DNA of 10,877 nucleotides from Acidobacteriota bacterium (GTDB lineage: Bacteria; Acidobacteriota; Polarisedimenticolia; QHYA01): the NCBI GenBank assembly GCA_003223995.1, contig QHYA01000043.1, positions 1 through 10,877 of the forward strand. Reading direction: 5' to 3'. The notes under the pieces were generated by a model that saw only the letters and a list, made by a program, of their open reading frames with translations, was not told the DNA's origin and did no database searches. Each line of letters begins with the position of its first letter. Positions within the stretch are counted from its first letter, which is position 1. Shown here one piece after another: positions 1 through 7,479 of this stretch. A program made the position numbers and the translations under genes.

Positions 1-379
1 CGGATTTCCTGAGCCGATCCCTCCGCCTCTTGTTTGTCTATTGGCCTATCCCAATCGGGTCTTGCCCATCCCAAGCCGTCGAAAGGCCTCCGACCGCTTC
101 ACCCCCTCGAACGCCCACCTCTCGTGTCGGGCGTCGCGGTTCACACTGCCCACCCATCTCCGGGCTTCGCGTGGTCCTCCTAGCTGAAAAGAAGGGGGAA
201 GGACCGTTTCTCGGATCATGGTCACCGTCTCCTAACGGCAATGCGGAGACGTCTCGACCAGCTGCCACGAGCACTTCGAGGGGGCCTGCGATGCGCCGGC
301 CGCGACGACGTCACTCATCCGAGGGGATCTGCGGGACTGGATTCGCAGGCTCAGATGTTGATGCTGCGCACCTTCCCCC
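1..379. other. No supportable gene
   Basis: I see no convincing gene here. The open frames on both strands are rich in Pro, Arg and Ser, lack good ribosome binding sites and resemble out-of-frame readings of GC-rich DNA. One plus-strand frame from about 236 to 361 has a more coding-like third-position GC bias, but it has no start codon and is only 41 codons long, so it could at most be a decayed gene end. The last part is the 3' flank of the minus-strand gene that stops at 380. A weak hairpin (CTGCG/CGCAG arms around 329-348) has no T tract. Confidence 0.5.
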
Positions 380-826
380 TTACGGCCTCTTCTCGCGCTC
401 CACTCGGAGGTCGGCCACCGTGGGGGTCGGCCACGCCTTCGCGATCTCGGCTTCCACTGCGGACTGAGCGATTTCCCGGTTTCCTCCGGCGCCGGTCCGG
501 ACGCTCGACAGGAAGCGCCTCTCACCATAGACGTTGAAACGGACGAGACCGCCCGCGGCGGCGGTCCGCGTCGTGGGGTCGCGGCGAGTCATGACGATCG
601 CCTTCCGCGCCAGATCCTGGCATTCGATGGCCATCGCATCCCGCAAGAGCACGCCGAACGTCAGCGCGTACTCTCCCGGCGGGAACGGCGTTGAACCGAC
701 CACGAAGTCGAAGGGAACCCTTATGACGACCCTCTCGGCGGCGACCGCGCTCAGGCTGCCGGCGACGAGCGCAATCAGGACGATGGGGATGGCAATACTC
801 CAGAAGGACTGATCGTGGTTTCTCAC
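380..826 (-). CDS. Small exported protein, 'VPFDFVVGS' family
   Basis: This 148-aa protein is probably exported. A positively charged start is followed by a hydrophobic stretch at residues 10-29, with likely cleavage after VAA-30. The mature part opens with VPFDFVVGS (37-45) and PPGEY (49-53), and later has FNVYGERRFLSS (97-108) and a Q-S-x-x-E element near 121-125. This order of motifs recurs in small secreted proteins of Acidobacteriota, whose biochemical role is unknown to me. The mature chain is likely mostly beta strand. The start is GTG at 826, chosen because AGGGAGAG lies just upstream at a suitable distance and because it gives a clean signal peptide. The gene is divergent from the sigma factor operon and has a hairpin-rich leader. 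Family recognition rests on motifs; no function is claimed. Confidence 0.8.
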   Translation of the reverse strand: MRNHDQSFWSIAIPIVLIALVAGSLSAVAAERVVIRVPFDFVVGSTPFPPGEYALTFGVLLRDAMAIECQDLARKAIVMTRRDPTTRTAAAGGLVRFNVYGERRFLSSVRTGAGGNREIAQSAVEAEIAKAWPTPTVADLRVEREKRP

Positions 827-1029
827 GTCTCTCCCTTTCGGGCCCCGATCCCGGCTGCCGGTAAGCCGGCCGCCCCCGGAACCCCCCTTGTGTTACTACT
901 AAGGAAACCCGCGCCTGCCGTTACAGGCGTCTCCCGATTTTCCTCGGTCCTGTCTCATAATCCTTACGGCTGCACGACGCGCGGGGGCCGTAGGGAGGTT
1001 GGTGCAGGGGTGATTATACCGCGTCGGCG
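827..1029. promoter_or_regulatory. Divergent intergenic region with two perfect hairpins
   Basis: This is the left part of a 344-base gap between the minus-strand exported protein and the sigma factor. Two perfect inverted repeats are visible. One has CCGGCT/AGCCGG arms (851-856 and 864-869) with a 7-base loop. The other has CGCCTG/CAGGCG arms (912-917 and 924-929) with a 6-base loop. Both would lie in the leader of the minus-strand gene, about 25 and 86 bases before its start. A third, imperfect pair lies at 962-970 and 986-994. An AT-rich TTATAC at 1014-1019 could be a -10 element for the sigma operon, but no -35 partner is evident. Regulatory function is inference. Confidence 0.35.
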
Positions 1030-1140
1030 GTGCCGGGCAGGCAGCCGGCCTCCCGAGGACTGGTGCCCCGGCAGGTAGCCAGCCGGCGCTCCCGACGAGT
1101 GGTGCCCCGGGCAGGAGCTAGCCGACGCAGCTCTCGGGCG
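1030..1140. repeat. Three imperfect tandem copies, 33-39 bp, upstream of the sigma gene
   Basis: Three units run head to tail: 1030-1062, 1063-1101 and 1102-1140. Each opens with GTGCC, and each carries a short inverted repeat, TGCC-n-GGCA, whose centre is 1, 2 and 3 bases long (1031-1039, 1064-1073, 1103-1113). A GGCAG-then-AGCC core and a TC-C/TCGGG-like tail also recur. The array ends 30 bases before the chosen GTG of the sigma gene, so it sits in the promoter or leader region. It could be an operator array, a structured leader or simply a degenerate tandem duplication. The frame runs open through it into the sigma gene, but the translation is an Arg/Ser/Ala-rich repeat and not a domain. 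Confidence 0.6.
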
Positions 1141-1170
1141 GGGGCCGGGGCCAGCCCCGTGAGGAGAAGG

Positions 1171-1908
1171 GTGACCGAGGAGGGTCCTGCCGCAAGGCGC
1201 AACTGGTTTTCCACGACGCAGTGGAGCGTCGTGCTCGCGGCTGGATCGGAGGGTGAGGTCGAGAGCCGCGACGCCCTCGCCACGCTCTGTCGCACCTACT
1301 GGCCCCCCATCTACTCCTACATCCGGTGCCGCGGACACGACGCCGAGACAGCACGCGACCTGACGCAGGGCTTCTTCGCCGCGCTGCTGGAGAGGAGAGG
1401 GCTCGAATCTGCGCGGCAGGAGAGGGGCCGTTTCCGTTCCTTCCTGCTGGCCTGCGTGAGGAACTTCCTCGCTGATGAACGGGATCGGGCCACCGCGTTG
1501 AAGCTCGGACGGGGGCAGCCTTCGATCTCCCTCGATCTCGACGAGGCGGAGACTTCCTACGCGCCCTACCAGCCCGCTTCCCGCGAGACCCCGGAGAGCC
1601 TCTTCGAGCGACGGTGGGCACTGACCCTGCTGGACGAGGCGATGCGCGAGCTGGAGACCGAGATGGCTCGGGCGGGAAACGCGGCCAGGTTCCGGGTCTT
1701 CGGCCCGTACCTCGTCAGCGACACCGATCCGCCGCACGCGGATCTCGCCCGGGAGCTGGGCATCACCGAGGCCGCCGCGCGCGTGGCTCTGCACCGCATG
1801 CGACAGCGCTTCGGCGCGGTGCTGAGGGAGCAGGTCGCCCGGACACTGGACGATCCCGCGCGAACCGATGACGAGCTGCGCTACCTCATCGGACTGATGG
1901 GGTCCTGA
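1171..1908 (+). CDS. ECF-type RNA polymerase sigma factor, kinase-associated class
   Basis: This 245-aa protein is a sigma-70 family factor that would direct RNA polymerase to a dedicated set of promoters. Its N-terminus has the class signature STTQWSVVLAAG (14-25). Region 2 follows: YWPPIYSYIRCRG (43-55), ARDLTQGFFAALLER (61-75) and GRFRSFLLACVRNFLADERDRA (86-107). A linker contains PESLFERRWALTLLDEA (141-157). Region 4 is the helix-turn-helix DLARELGITEAAARVALHRMRQRF (191-214). Sigma factors of this type are common beside Ser/Thr kinases in Planctomycetes and Acidobacteriota. GTG 1171 is preferred because GAGGAG lies 4 bases upstream and the conserved part begins about ten residues in; the open frame extends back to 1030 only through repetitive DNA. 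The kinase starts 27 bases downstream, so co-transcription is likely. The region 2.2 helix reads A-R-D-L-T-Q-G where many ECF factors have A-E-D-L-x-Q-E. Confidence 0.92.
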   Translation: MTEEGPAARRNWFSTTQWSVVLAAGSEGEVESRDALATLCRTYWPPIYSYIRCRGHDAETARDLTQGFFAALLERRGLESARQERGRFRSFLLACVRNFLADERDRATALKLGRGQPSISLDLDEAETSYAPYQPASRETPESLFERRWALTLLDEAMRELETEMARAGNAARFRVFGPYLVSDTDPPHADLARELGITEAAARVALHRMRQRFGAVLREQVARTLDDPARTDDELRYLIGLMGS

Positions 1909-1935
1909 CACGACGGCCGCAACGGGAGGGAGCGG

Positions 1936-4779
1936 GTGGCTGAGGTCGTGACGTGCGCCGCATGCGGCGCCGAGAGACCCGCGAAGGTCGGGCGCTGCCC
2001 GAGCTGTCTGCTGCGGCTCGGGCTCGTGGATTCGGACTCCGCCGGTCTCGATCGCATCGGCCGCTACAAGGTGCTCGGGCGGCTGGGGGTCGGGGGAATG
2101 GGCGAGGTGTATCGCGCGCACGACGACCGACTCGACCGAGAGGTGGCGCTCAAGATCCTGCCCGAGACCCTCGCGGCCGATCCTGAGCGGATCGCGCGCT
2201 TCCAGCGCGAGGCCCGCGTGGCCGCATCGCTGAACCATCCGAACATCGCGGCGATCTACGGCTTCGAGGAGACGGACGGTCTCCACGTCCTGGTCATGGA
2301 GCTGGTCGAGGGTGTCACGCTCGCAGAGCGGCTGCGGGAGGGCCGGTTGCGCGTTGAGGAGGCGCTCTCTCTCGCGCGGCAGATCGCGGAGGGGCTGGAG
2401 GCGGCGCACGGGAGAGGCGTCGTCCACCGGGACCTCAAACCCTCCAACGTCAAGACGACGCCAGGGGGACAGGCGAAGATCCTCGACTTCGGGCTGGCCA
2501 AGGCGCTCGGCGACGAGGCCCCTGACCAGCCTCCGCCCGCGATGGCCCTCACGATGCAGTACACGTTGCCCGGCGTCGTCCTCGGGACGCTGCCGTACAT
2601 GAGCCCGGAGCAAGCCCGCGGCCGCCCAGTGGACCGCCGCTCCGATATCTGGTCCTTCGGTTGCGTCCTCTACGAATGTCTCGCCGGCCGGCGGGCCTTC
2701 GACGGGGAGACCCCCTCGGACGTGGTCGCGAAGCTGCTCGAGCGCGAGCCGGACTGGCAGGCGCTCCCCGCGCCAACGCCGCGACGCGTACGAGAGCTGC
2801 TCGAACGGTGTCTTGTCCGCGATCCGAAACGGCGCCTGCGGGACATCGGCGATGCGCGCTTAGAGCTCGAATGGGCCCTGGAGCACCGGGAGTGGTCCTC
2901 CTCGGCGGCCGCGCGGGCCGCGCTGCTGCGGGCGCCCCGGGCGAAAGCATCGCTTCCGTGGCTTCTCGCCGCCGCGATGACGGCCATGGCCACCTGGGCG
3001 CTGGTCGGTTCGGCGCGGCGCGGCCCCTCGGAAGACTCCATTCGGATACGCCGGACAGGCGTCCCTCTTCTCGTGAGCGTGGCCGATCCGGAGGTTCCCT
3101 ACATCAACGTGACCGACATCCTGTCGCTGGCGATCTCGCCGGACGGGACGACCATCGTCTATCGCGGGAAACGTCCGAAGGACGGCCCGGAGGGAATCAA
3201 CCTCTTCGTACGCCGCGCCGACACGATCCAGCCTCGGCGCGTGGAGGTGCCTCCGGGAAGACGCGGCAGCGATACGCAGGAGGCGACCATCTCACCCGAT
3301 GGGAAGTGGCTCTGCTTCGTGAACCAGGGACTCTACAAAGAGCCGCTGGCGGGAGGGCCTCCGGTGCTGATCGCGCCCTCCCTTGGGGTGGTGAAGGGCG
3401 TGGCGTGGGGTCCGGGCGGCCTCGTCCTGTCGCCCACGGCGAGCTCCGGACTCGTCCTTGTATCCGAGGAGGGCGGCCCGCTCGAGACCCTGACGATCCC
3501 AGATCGGTCGCGCGGGGAGGTCTCGCACCGGTGGCCCGACGCCCTCCCTGATGGACGCCACGTCCTATTCACGATCAAGACGAAGACCCTGGCGACGTTC
3601 GACGACGCGCAGATCGCCCTGCTCGACCTGAAGACGAAGAAGTGGTCGGTCATCCTTCGAGGCGGGTCCTTCGCGCGCTGGCTTCCCACGGGGCACATCG
3701 TCTTCGCCCGCGACGGGAGAATCCTGGGCGCGCCGTTTGCTCTCGACGCAGGGCGCATCACCGGTCCGGCCGTGACGTTGGCGGAAGGGGTGATGACCGA
3801 GCCTGGCAGCGGAGCGGCCCAGTTCGCCATCGCCCGCGAGGCGGGAGCGCTCCTCTACGTGCCCGGAGGACCGGACGTACCGCGCAAGGAAATCGTGTGG
3901 GTGGATCGCAAGGGAGCCGTCACGCCAACGGGTGCGCCCGCACAGTTTTACGATCTGATCACGCCCTCGCCCGACGGAACCCGCGTGGCCGCAACGGTGT
4001 CCGGCGCCACGGACGCGATTTTCGTGTACGACTTCTCGCGGCGCGAGCTGAAGCGGCTCACCTTCGAGGGAAACTGCGAAGGAGCGCACTGGACGCTCGA
4101 CGGAAAGAGCATCGCGTTCGTGTCTGACCGAGACGGAGAGCTTGGCGCGTACATCATCGACGCCGACGGATCGGGCAAGCCACGGCCTCTCCCCGGTCTG
4201 TTCGGGGCGAGGGCCCCGTTGCCGAGGGTGGTCCCCGTCCGCCTGAAGGACGGCACCGGTTTCCTCTACGGCAAGGAAGGTGAGGTCTGGCTGGCGCGCT
4301 TGGACGGCCACGGCGAGCCCGAGCGCATCAACGAGCCGCAGTTCCCCGCGTGGAACGCGTCCGTATCTCACGATGGGCGGTGGCTCGTCTACGACTCGGA
4401 GGTGTCCGGTCGGTCCGAGGTCTACATACGGCCCTTTCCCTGGGGCAACGGCCGGTGGCAGATCTCGGATGGGGGAGGGATCGAAGCGCACTGGTCGCCC
4501 CGTGACGACGAGATCATCTACTGCTGGGTCACGGACGACGGCAAGCAGAGACTGATGTCGGTGCGAGTCTCCGCGGCGCGAGGCGACTTCTCCACAGGTC
4601 GGCCGTTGGAGCTGTTCGTCACTCCACCCGACGTGGCAATCGCCGGCTTCGCGCCCGACGGGACCCGCTTCATGGGTATCCGCAGTCTCGCTCCTCCGTT
4701 CCCGGGGAACCGCGTGCAGCTTTTCCTCAACTGGTTCGACAAGGTCGCCGCTCTCGCTCAAGGAGGGAGCAAGGGGTGA
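1936..4779 (+). CDS. Receptor-like Ser/Thr protein kinase with zinc ribbon and PD40/TolB propeller
   Basis: This 947-aa membrane kinase is probably the sensor partner of the upstream sigma factor. An N-terminal zinc ribbon (C7-x2-C10 and C21-x2-C24) ends in CLLRLGL, typical of kinases next to this sigma class. The Hanks-type kinase domain spans about 43-315. It has the glycine loop G51-V-G-G-M-G56, lysine K73, helix-C glutamate E92, H164-R165-D166 with K168 and N171, DFG at 184-186, SPE at 223-225 and D237-I-W-S-F-G. All catalytic residues are present, so it should be active. One transmembrane segment lies at about 339-360. The rest is a beta-propeller of PD40/TolB-like blades, with markers SPDGTTIVY (401-409), SPDGKWLCFV (453-462), SPDGTRVAA (678-686), LDGKSIAFVSDRDG (721-734), SHDGRWLVYDS (811-821) and APDGTRF (906-912). 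The GTG start follows GGGAGGG by 5 bases. The ligand is unknown; the propeller probably faces the periplasm. Confidence 0.95.
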   Translation: MAEVVTCAACGAERPAKVGRCPSCLLRLGLVDSDSAGLDRIGRYKVLGRLGVGGMGEVYRAHDDRLDREVALKILPETLAADPERIARFQREARVAASLNHPNIAAIYGFEETDGLHVLVMELVEGVTLAERLREGRLRVEEALSLARQIAEGLEAAHGRGVVHRDLKPSNVKTTPGGQAKILDFGLAKALGDEAPDQPPPAMALTMQYTLPGVVLGTLPYMSPEQARGRPVDRRSDIWSFGCVLYECLAGRRAFDGETPSDVVAKLLEREPDWQALPAPTPRRVRELLERCLVRDPKRRLRDIGDARLELEWALEHREWSSSAAARAALLRAPRAKASLPWLLAAAMTAMATWALVGSARRGPSEDSIRIRRTGVPLLVSVADPEVPYINVTDILSLAISPDGTTIVYRGKRPKDGPEGINLFVRRADTIQPRRVEVPPGRRGSDTQEATISPDGKWLCFVNQGLYKEPLAGGPPVLIAPSLGVVKGVAWGPGGLVLSPTASSGLVLVSEEGGPLETLTIPDRSRGEVSHRWPDALPDGRHVLFTIKTKTLATFDDAQIALLDLKTKKWSVILRGGSFARWLPTGHIVFARDGRILGAPFALDAGRITGPAVTLAEGVMTEPGSGAAQFAIAREAGALLYVPGGPDVPRKEIVWVDRKGAVTPTGAPAQFYDLITPSPDGTRVAATVSGATDAIFVYDFSRRELKRLTFEGNCEGAHWTLDGKSIAFVSDRDGELGAYIIDADGSGKPRPLPGLFGARAPLPRVVPVRLKDGTGFLYGKEGEVWLARLDGHGEPERINEPQFPAWNASVSHDGRWLVYDSEVSGRSEVYIRPFPWGNGRWQISDGGGIEAHWSPRDDEIIYCWVTDDGKQRLMSVRVSAARGDFSTGRPLELFVTPPDVAIAGFAPDGTRFMGIRSLAPPFPGNRVQLFLNWFDKVAALAQGGSKG

Positions 4780-4884
4780 GCGCCCGCCCTCTTCCCGCTG
4801 ATCCATCTTGTCATTGGAGTCGCGATGGTCACCGGGCAGTTCGAGGCGTCTCCTCCGGGCGTCGGCGGCAGGCACGGCCTCTGC

Positions 4885-4890
4885 TATATT
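4885..4890 (+). promoter_or_regulatory. Candidate -10 element (TATATT)
   Basis: TATATT stands out in a GC-rich gap, 38 bases before the start of the cysteine-rich gene. No good -35 hexamer lies 16-18 bases upstream. The 149-base gap after the kinase makes a separate promoter plausible. Confidence 0.35.
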
Positions 4891-4928
4891 CCGCCATGTA
4901 GCGCGAACATACGACTGGAGGGTGACCC

Positions 4929-5414
4929 ATGAAAGCGAGCATGCTGACAACGATCCTGGCCGTCGCACTGGCCGAGGTTCCTCTCGCCCCGGTTAACGGG
5001 GCCGTAGTGAACGACCCGCAGTGCGTGGGGCAGGCCGCCCACGAACTGCACGTGTGCAAACAGACCTGTCGGGAACAGTTCCAGACGAGCAAGGATCTCT
5101 GCCGGAACATAGATCACGACTGCGGCGAGACTTGCCGTGCGGGGCTCGACGCCTGTCTCGACGGACCCGATGGCCCCCTGACGCAGTTCGAGGCCTGCCG
5201 TCTGGTCTGCTCGGACACGCTCGCCACCGCCGTCCAGGACTGCCGCGACCGGAACGCCGCGGGGACCCCCGAGCGCGACCAGTGCATTGACGGCGCGCAA
5301 GTCGCGGCCTTCGTGTGCCGCGACAACTGCCGGGAGGCGGCCCGGAGCGGGATCGTCCACTGCCGGGTGGCGTTACGCGCCTGCATCGTCGCGTGCCCGC
5401 CGCCGGCCGATTAG
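4929..5414 (+). CDS. Secreted cysteine-rich protein with duplicated CX3C modules
   Basis: I do not recognise the family of this 161-aa protein. A signal peptide covers about residues 1-25 (K2, then a hydrophobic run, with cleavage likely near NGA). The mature chain has 16 cysteines, at 32, 43, 47, 58, 65, 69, 76, 90, 94, 105, 119, 130, 134, 145, 152 and 156. The first six and last six have identical spacing, C-x10-C-x3-C-x10-C-x6-C-x3-C, offset by exactly 87 residues. A central C-x3-C-x10-C core (90-105) repeats part of it. The sequence between cysteines is charged and mostly helix-forming, so disulfide-tied helical hairpins are likely; this fold is inferred. An even cysteine count fits oxidative folding in the periplasm or outside the cell. 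GGAGG lies 7 bases before ATG 4929. It follows the kinase by 149 bases and converges on the next gene. Roles such as inhibitor, metal binding or envelope component cannot be told apart. Confidence 0.85.
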   Translation: MKASMLTTILAVALAEVPLAPVNGAVVNDPQCVGQAAHELHVCKQTCREQFQTSKDLCRNIDHDCGETCRAGLDACLDGPDGPLTQFEACRLVCSDTLATAVQDCRDRNAAGTPERDQCIDGAQVAAFVCRDNCREAARSGIVHCRVALRACIVACPPPAD

Positions 5415-5460
5415 CCCAGCGGGCGTGAACGTCGTGGGCGGCCCCTCGTCCTGATCGAGA

Positions 5461-5488
5461 AGGCTGCCGCCCTCAAGCAGCCTGGTTT
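5461..5488. terminator. Candidate intrinsic terminator between convergent genes
   Basis: A perfect 7-bp stem, AGGCTGC/GCAGCCT (5461-5467 and 5477-5483), encloses a 9-base loop and is followed by GGTTT on the plus strand. It lies between the stop at 5414 and the minus-strand stop at 5496. The T run is short, so termination may be weak or factor-assisted. Confidence 0.45.
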
Positions 5489-5495
5489 CAGGGAC

Positions 5496-7363
5496 CTATG
5501 GGCAGGCCGAGGGGCCGGGTACGCGGGCCGGCGTGGTTCCGTCGGACATCTGCGCGTGGCCGAAGTCGGGAGAGCCCGCCGTCCTGCAGAGATAAAAGCT
5601 GGCATCACCGGCCGGCTGCTCGGGATCGGCGACCCGGACGATCGGCTGCGTGGTCGAGGTGGAGCCTCCGGCGCAGCGGACCGGCCCCAGGTCCACGTTT
5701 CCATCGGAAAGCCTCAAGGCTCCCACCCGCCCGAACACGAATTCGAGGCTGCCTCCCGGAGGGGCCGTTGGGCAGCCCGCCGCCGGCTCGCGGGACACGC
5801 GCATCTGATCCACGCCTCCTGTGGCGTCCAGACAGACCGCCACGCCATTGGGGTAATAGCCCAGACGCACCAGAGCGGCCGTCGAGACGCCAACCGACTC
5901 GTCGTTGAAGCAGCGAAGTTTCTGCTTCGAGCGGATTTCGGGGAAGACCAGACCCAGATGATTCCCGACCGCCCATCCCGGCCGGTCGATCACTTCCTGG
6001 ACGAGGGTCCGCAGCTCGGGGGTCGCCACCGATACGCCCGAGCTTGCTGCCTCGGGCGTCCATGGAACCGTCGCGCTCGTCAGCGGATAGGAATCGGTGA
6101 ACGAGGCCGATCCGCCCGGCACGAACGGCGCGACGTCGTCCTGCGCGATGGCCCGCAACGAAGAGGTGTACGAGCCGGCGTTCTGACCTGAGGAGACAAG
6201 CTCGACGGTCGTCTCGGTGATCGTCGAAGGGTGGGGGACATTCAGCTTGAACTGCAGGGACATCTGTCTCCAGAGCTTGTTGTCCATCCCCATGCAGATC
6301 TGGCCCGGGTAGACGAGGTCGCTGAGCTGGACCCCGTCCTGCGTGTTGTAGTCGGCATCGCGGTCGTCGGCCTCGATCCGATTCTTGAACTCGATCTCCA
6401 CGAGCCTCCTCTCGGACTGGAAGGGAGCCGTGTCCCGGACGTAGCTGACGTACTCGAAACGTCCCCCATCCCGCTGCAGCTCGAGATGAGCCATGCCGCA
6501 GTAGTCCATCCCGCCGTCGGCCGGAGTCAGGGCCTGGAAAAGCAGCACCGTGTCCGACCAGGGCCCCTCGGGATGATCGGCGACGCGCGCGACCGCGTTC
6601 GTCGAAAGGGGCTGGATGTAGATGGCCAGATAGCGTCCGAGGAAAGAGCTCCAGTGCACCGACAACTGGTCGGCGCCGTCGAAGATGACGGCGGCATCGG
6701 CGACGTTGTCGCTCCACACACCATTGCCCGCGTAGAAGCGCCATGCCGACCTGTCGATCCCGGATTGACGATCGGCCGGCTCGACGGGCCGGGCGGCATC
6801 ACCTGTCCGACGGCGATCCCGGTCCCCATGCTCGTGAAATTCCACGCCCCGGGCCCGAGAAGCATCTTCGAGTAGGTGTAGAGAATCCGCCCGCCTTCCG
6901 GATCGAACTGAAGCGCGCCCGGCCACAGGCCGTACTCGTAGTTGCAGGGCTGCTCCTGGCAATTGTCGCCGTGGTGTCGCGCGTTGTAGTCGATCTCGTC
7001 CTGGGTGAGCGGGAGAAAAGCGGCCGGAACGCCGATGGCGTCGGCGTGGTCGGTGAAACCCGAAAGCCGATCGGGCGCGTAGAGATCGTGGGTCCAGGAG
7101 AGCGTGTTGTGCCGCCACGTTCCGCCGTCGGCCCCGGGCGATGTCAGGGCGGTGTCTCCGTACACCCAGACCGACACGCCTCCGACGCGGGTGCTGTAGG
7201 CTCCGTCACGACCGCTGATGATCGGGTTGGTCTGGACCCGGCCCAGGTCCTTCGTGCCGTAGACCTCGGGCGGCGGGGGTGTTCCGGCTGGGGCCGCATC
7301 AGCGGCAAGGCACCCGAGCAGAAACGTGAAGAAGAGAATGAGAGGTCTCCTCAAGGAGTGCAT
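5496..7363 (-). CDS. Secreted beta-propeller/jelly-roll protein, interrupted by a one-base frameshift
   Basis: Two frames join into one protein of about 622 aa: residues 1-202 from 7363 down to 6758, then 203-622 from 6758 down to the stop at 5496. They share one base at the GGG run (CCC at 6759-6761 on the plus strand); one extra G restores a continuous chain reading IVNPG-IDRSAWRFYAGN. The N-terminus is a signal peptide (about 1-24; LLGC at 15-18 is a possible lipobox). Residues about 36-320 contain propeller-like elements such as VWVYGDTAL, NTLSWTHDL, GVWSDNVADA and ARVADHPEGPWSD, reminiscent of DUF4185 or family-43-like five-blade propellers; no catalytic residues can be assigned. Residues about 365-490 look like a beta jelly-roll, with TPELRTLVQEVIDRPGWAVG at 447-466. 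The last 120 residues form a Cys-containing tail. It may be a pseudogene or a sequencing error. No function is claimed beyond a possible carbohydrate or surface role. Confidence 0.7.
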
Positions 7364-7440
7364 CGGCGCCGCCCCCGTTCAGGGAATAGCCGCAACACTA
7401 GCACATCGGACCTTCCATGGCCCGAACGGATAACGGTTTC

Positions 7441-7446
7441 TATATT
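7441..7446 (+). promoter_or_regulatory. Candidate -10 element (TATATT)
   Basis: TATATT lies 33 bases before the 52-aa membrane protein gene, in the 116-base divergent gap after 7363. It matches the element before the cysteine-rich gene. A -35 box is not evident. Confidence 0.3.
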
Positions 7447-7479
7447 GTCCTGGATGGGATGGGGGGACCGGGAGGCGCA

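Noticed and set aside
30..467. 145-codon plus-strand frame at the left end
   Set aside because: The composition is Pro/Arg/Ser-rich, it runs into the antisense of a real gene, and it has no binding site.
1030..1170. Longer N-terminus of the sigma factor starting at GTG 1030
   Set aside because: It would translate the tandem repeat into Arg/Ser/Ala-rich sequence. GTG 1171 has a good binding site and lies close to the conserved class motif.
964..2613. 549-codon open frame on the minus strand opposite the sigma factor and kinase
   Set aside because: Antisense shadow of GC-rich coding DNA. It overlaps two recognisable genes, its translation is Arg/Pro/Gly/His-rich without domains, and it has no supported start.
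3565..4968. 467-codon open frame on the minus strand opposite the kinase propeller
   Set aside because: It mirrors the codon bias of the kinase. The translation shows no domain and it crosses into the cysteine-rich gene.
5605..6875. Several 200-380 codon frames over the propeller gene on both strands
   Set aside because: All are alternative readings of one gene whose real frame carries signal peptide, domain-like patterns and tail.
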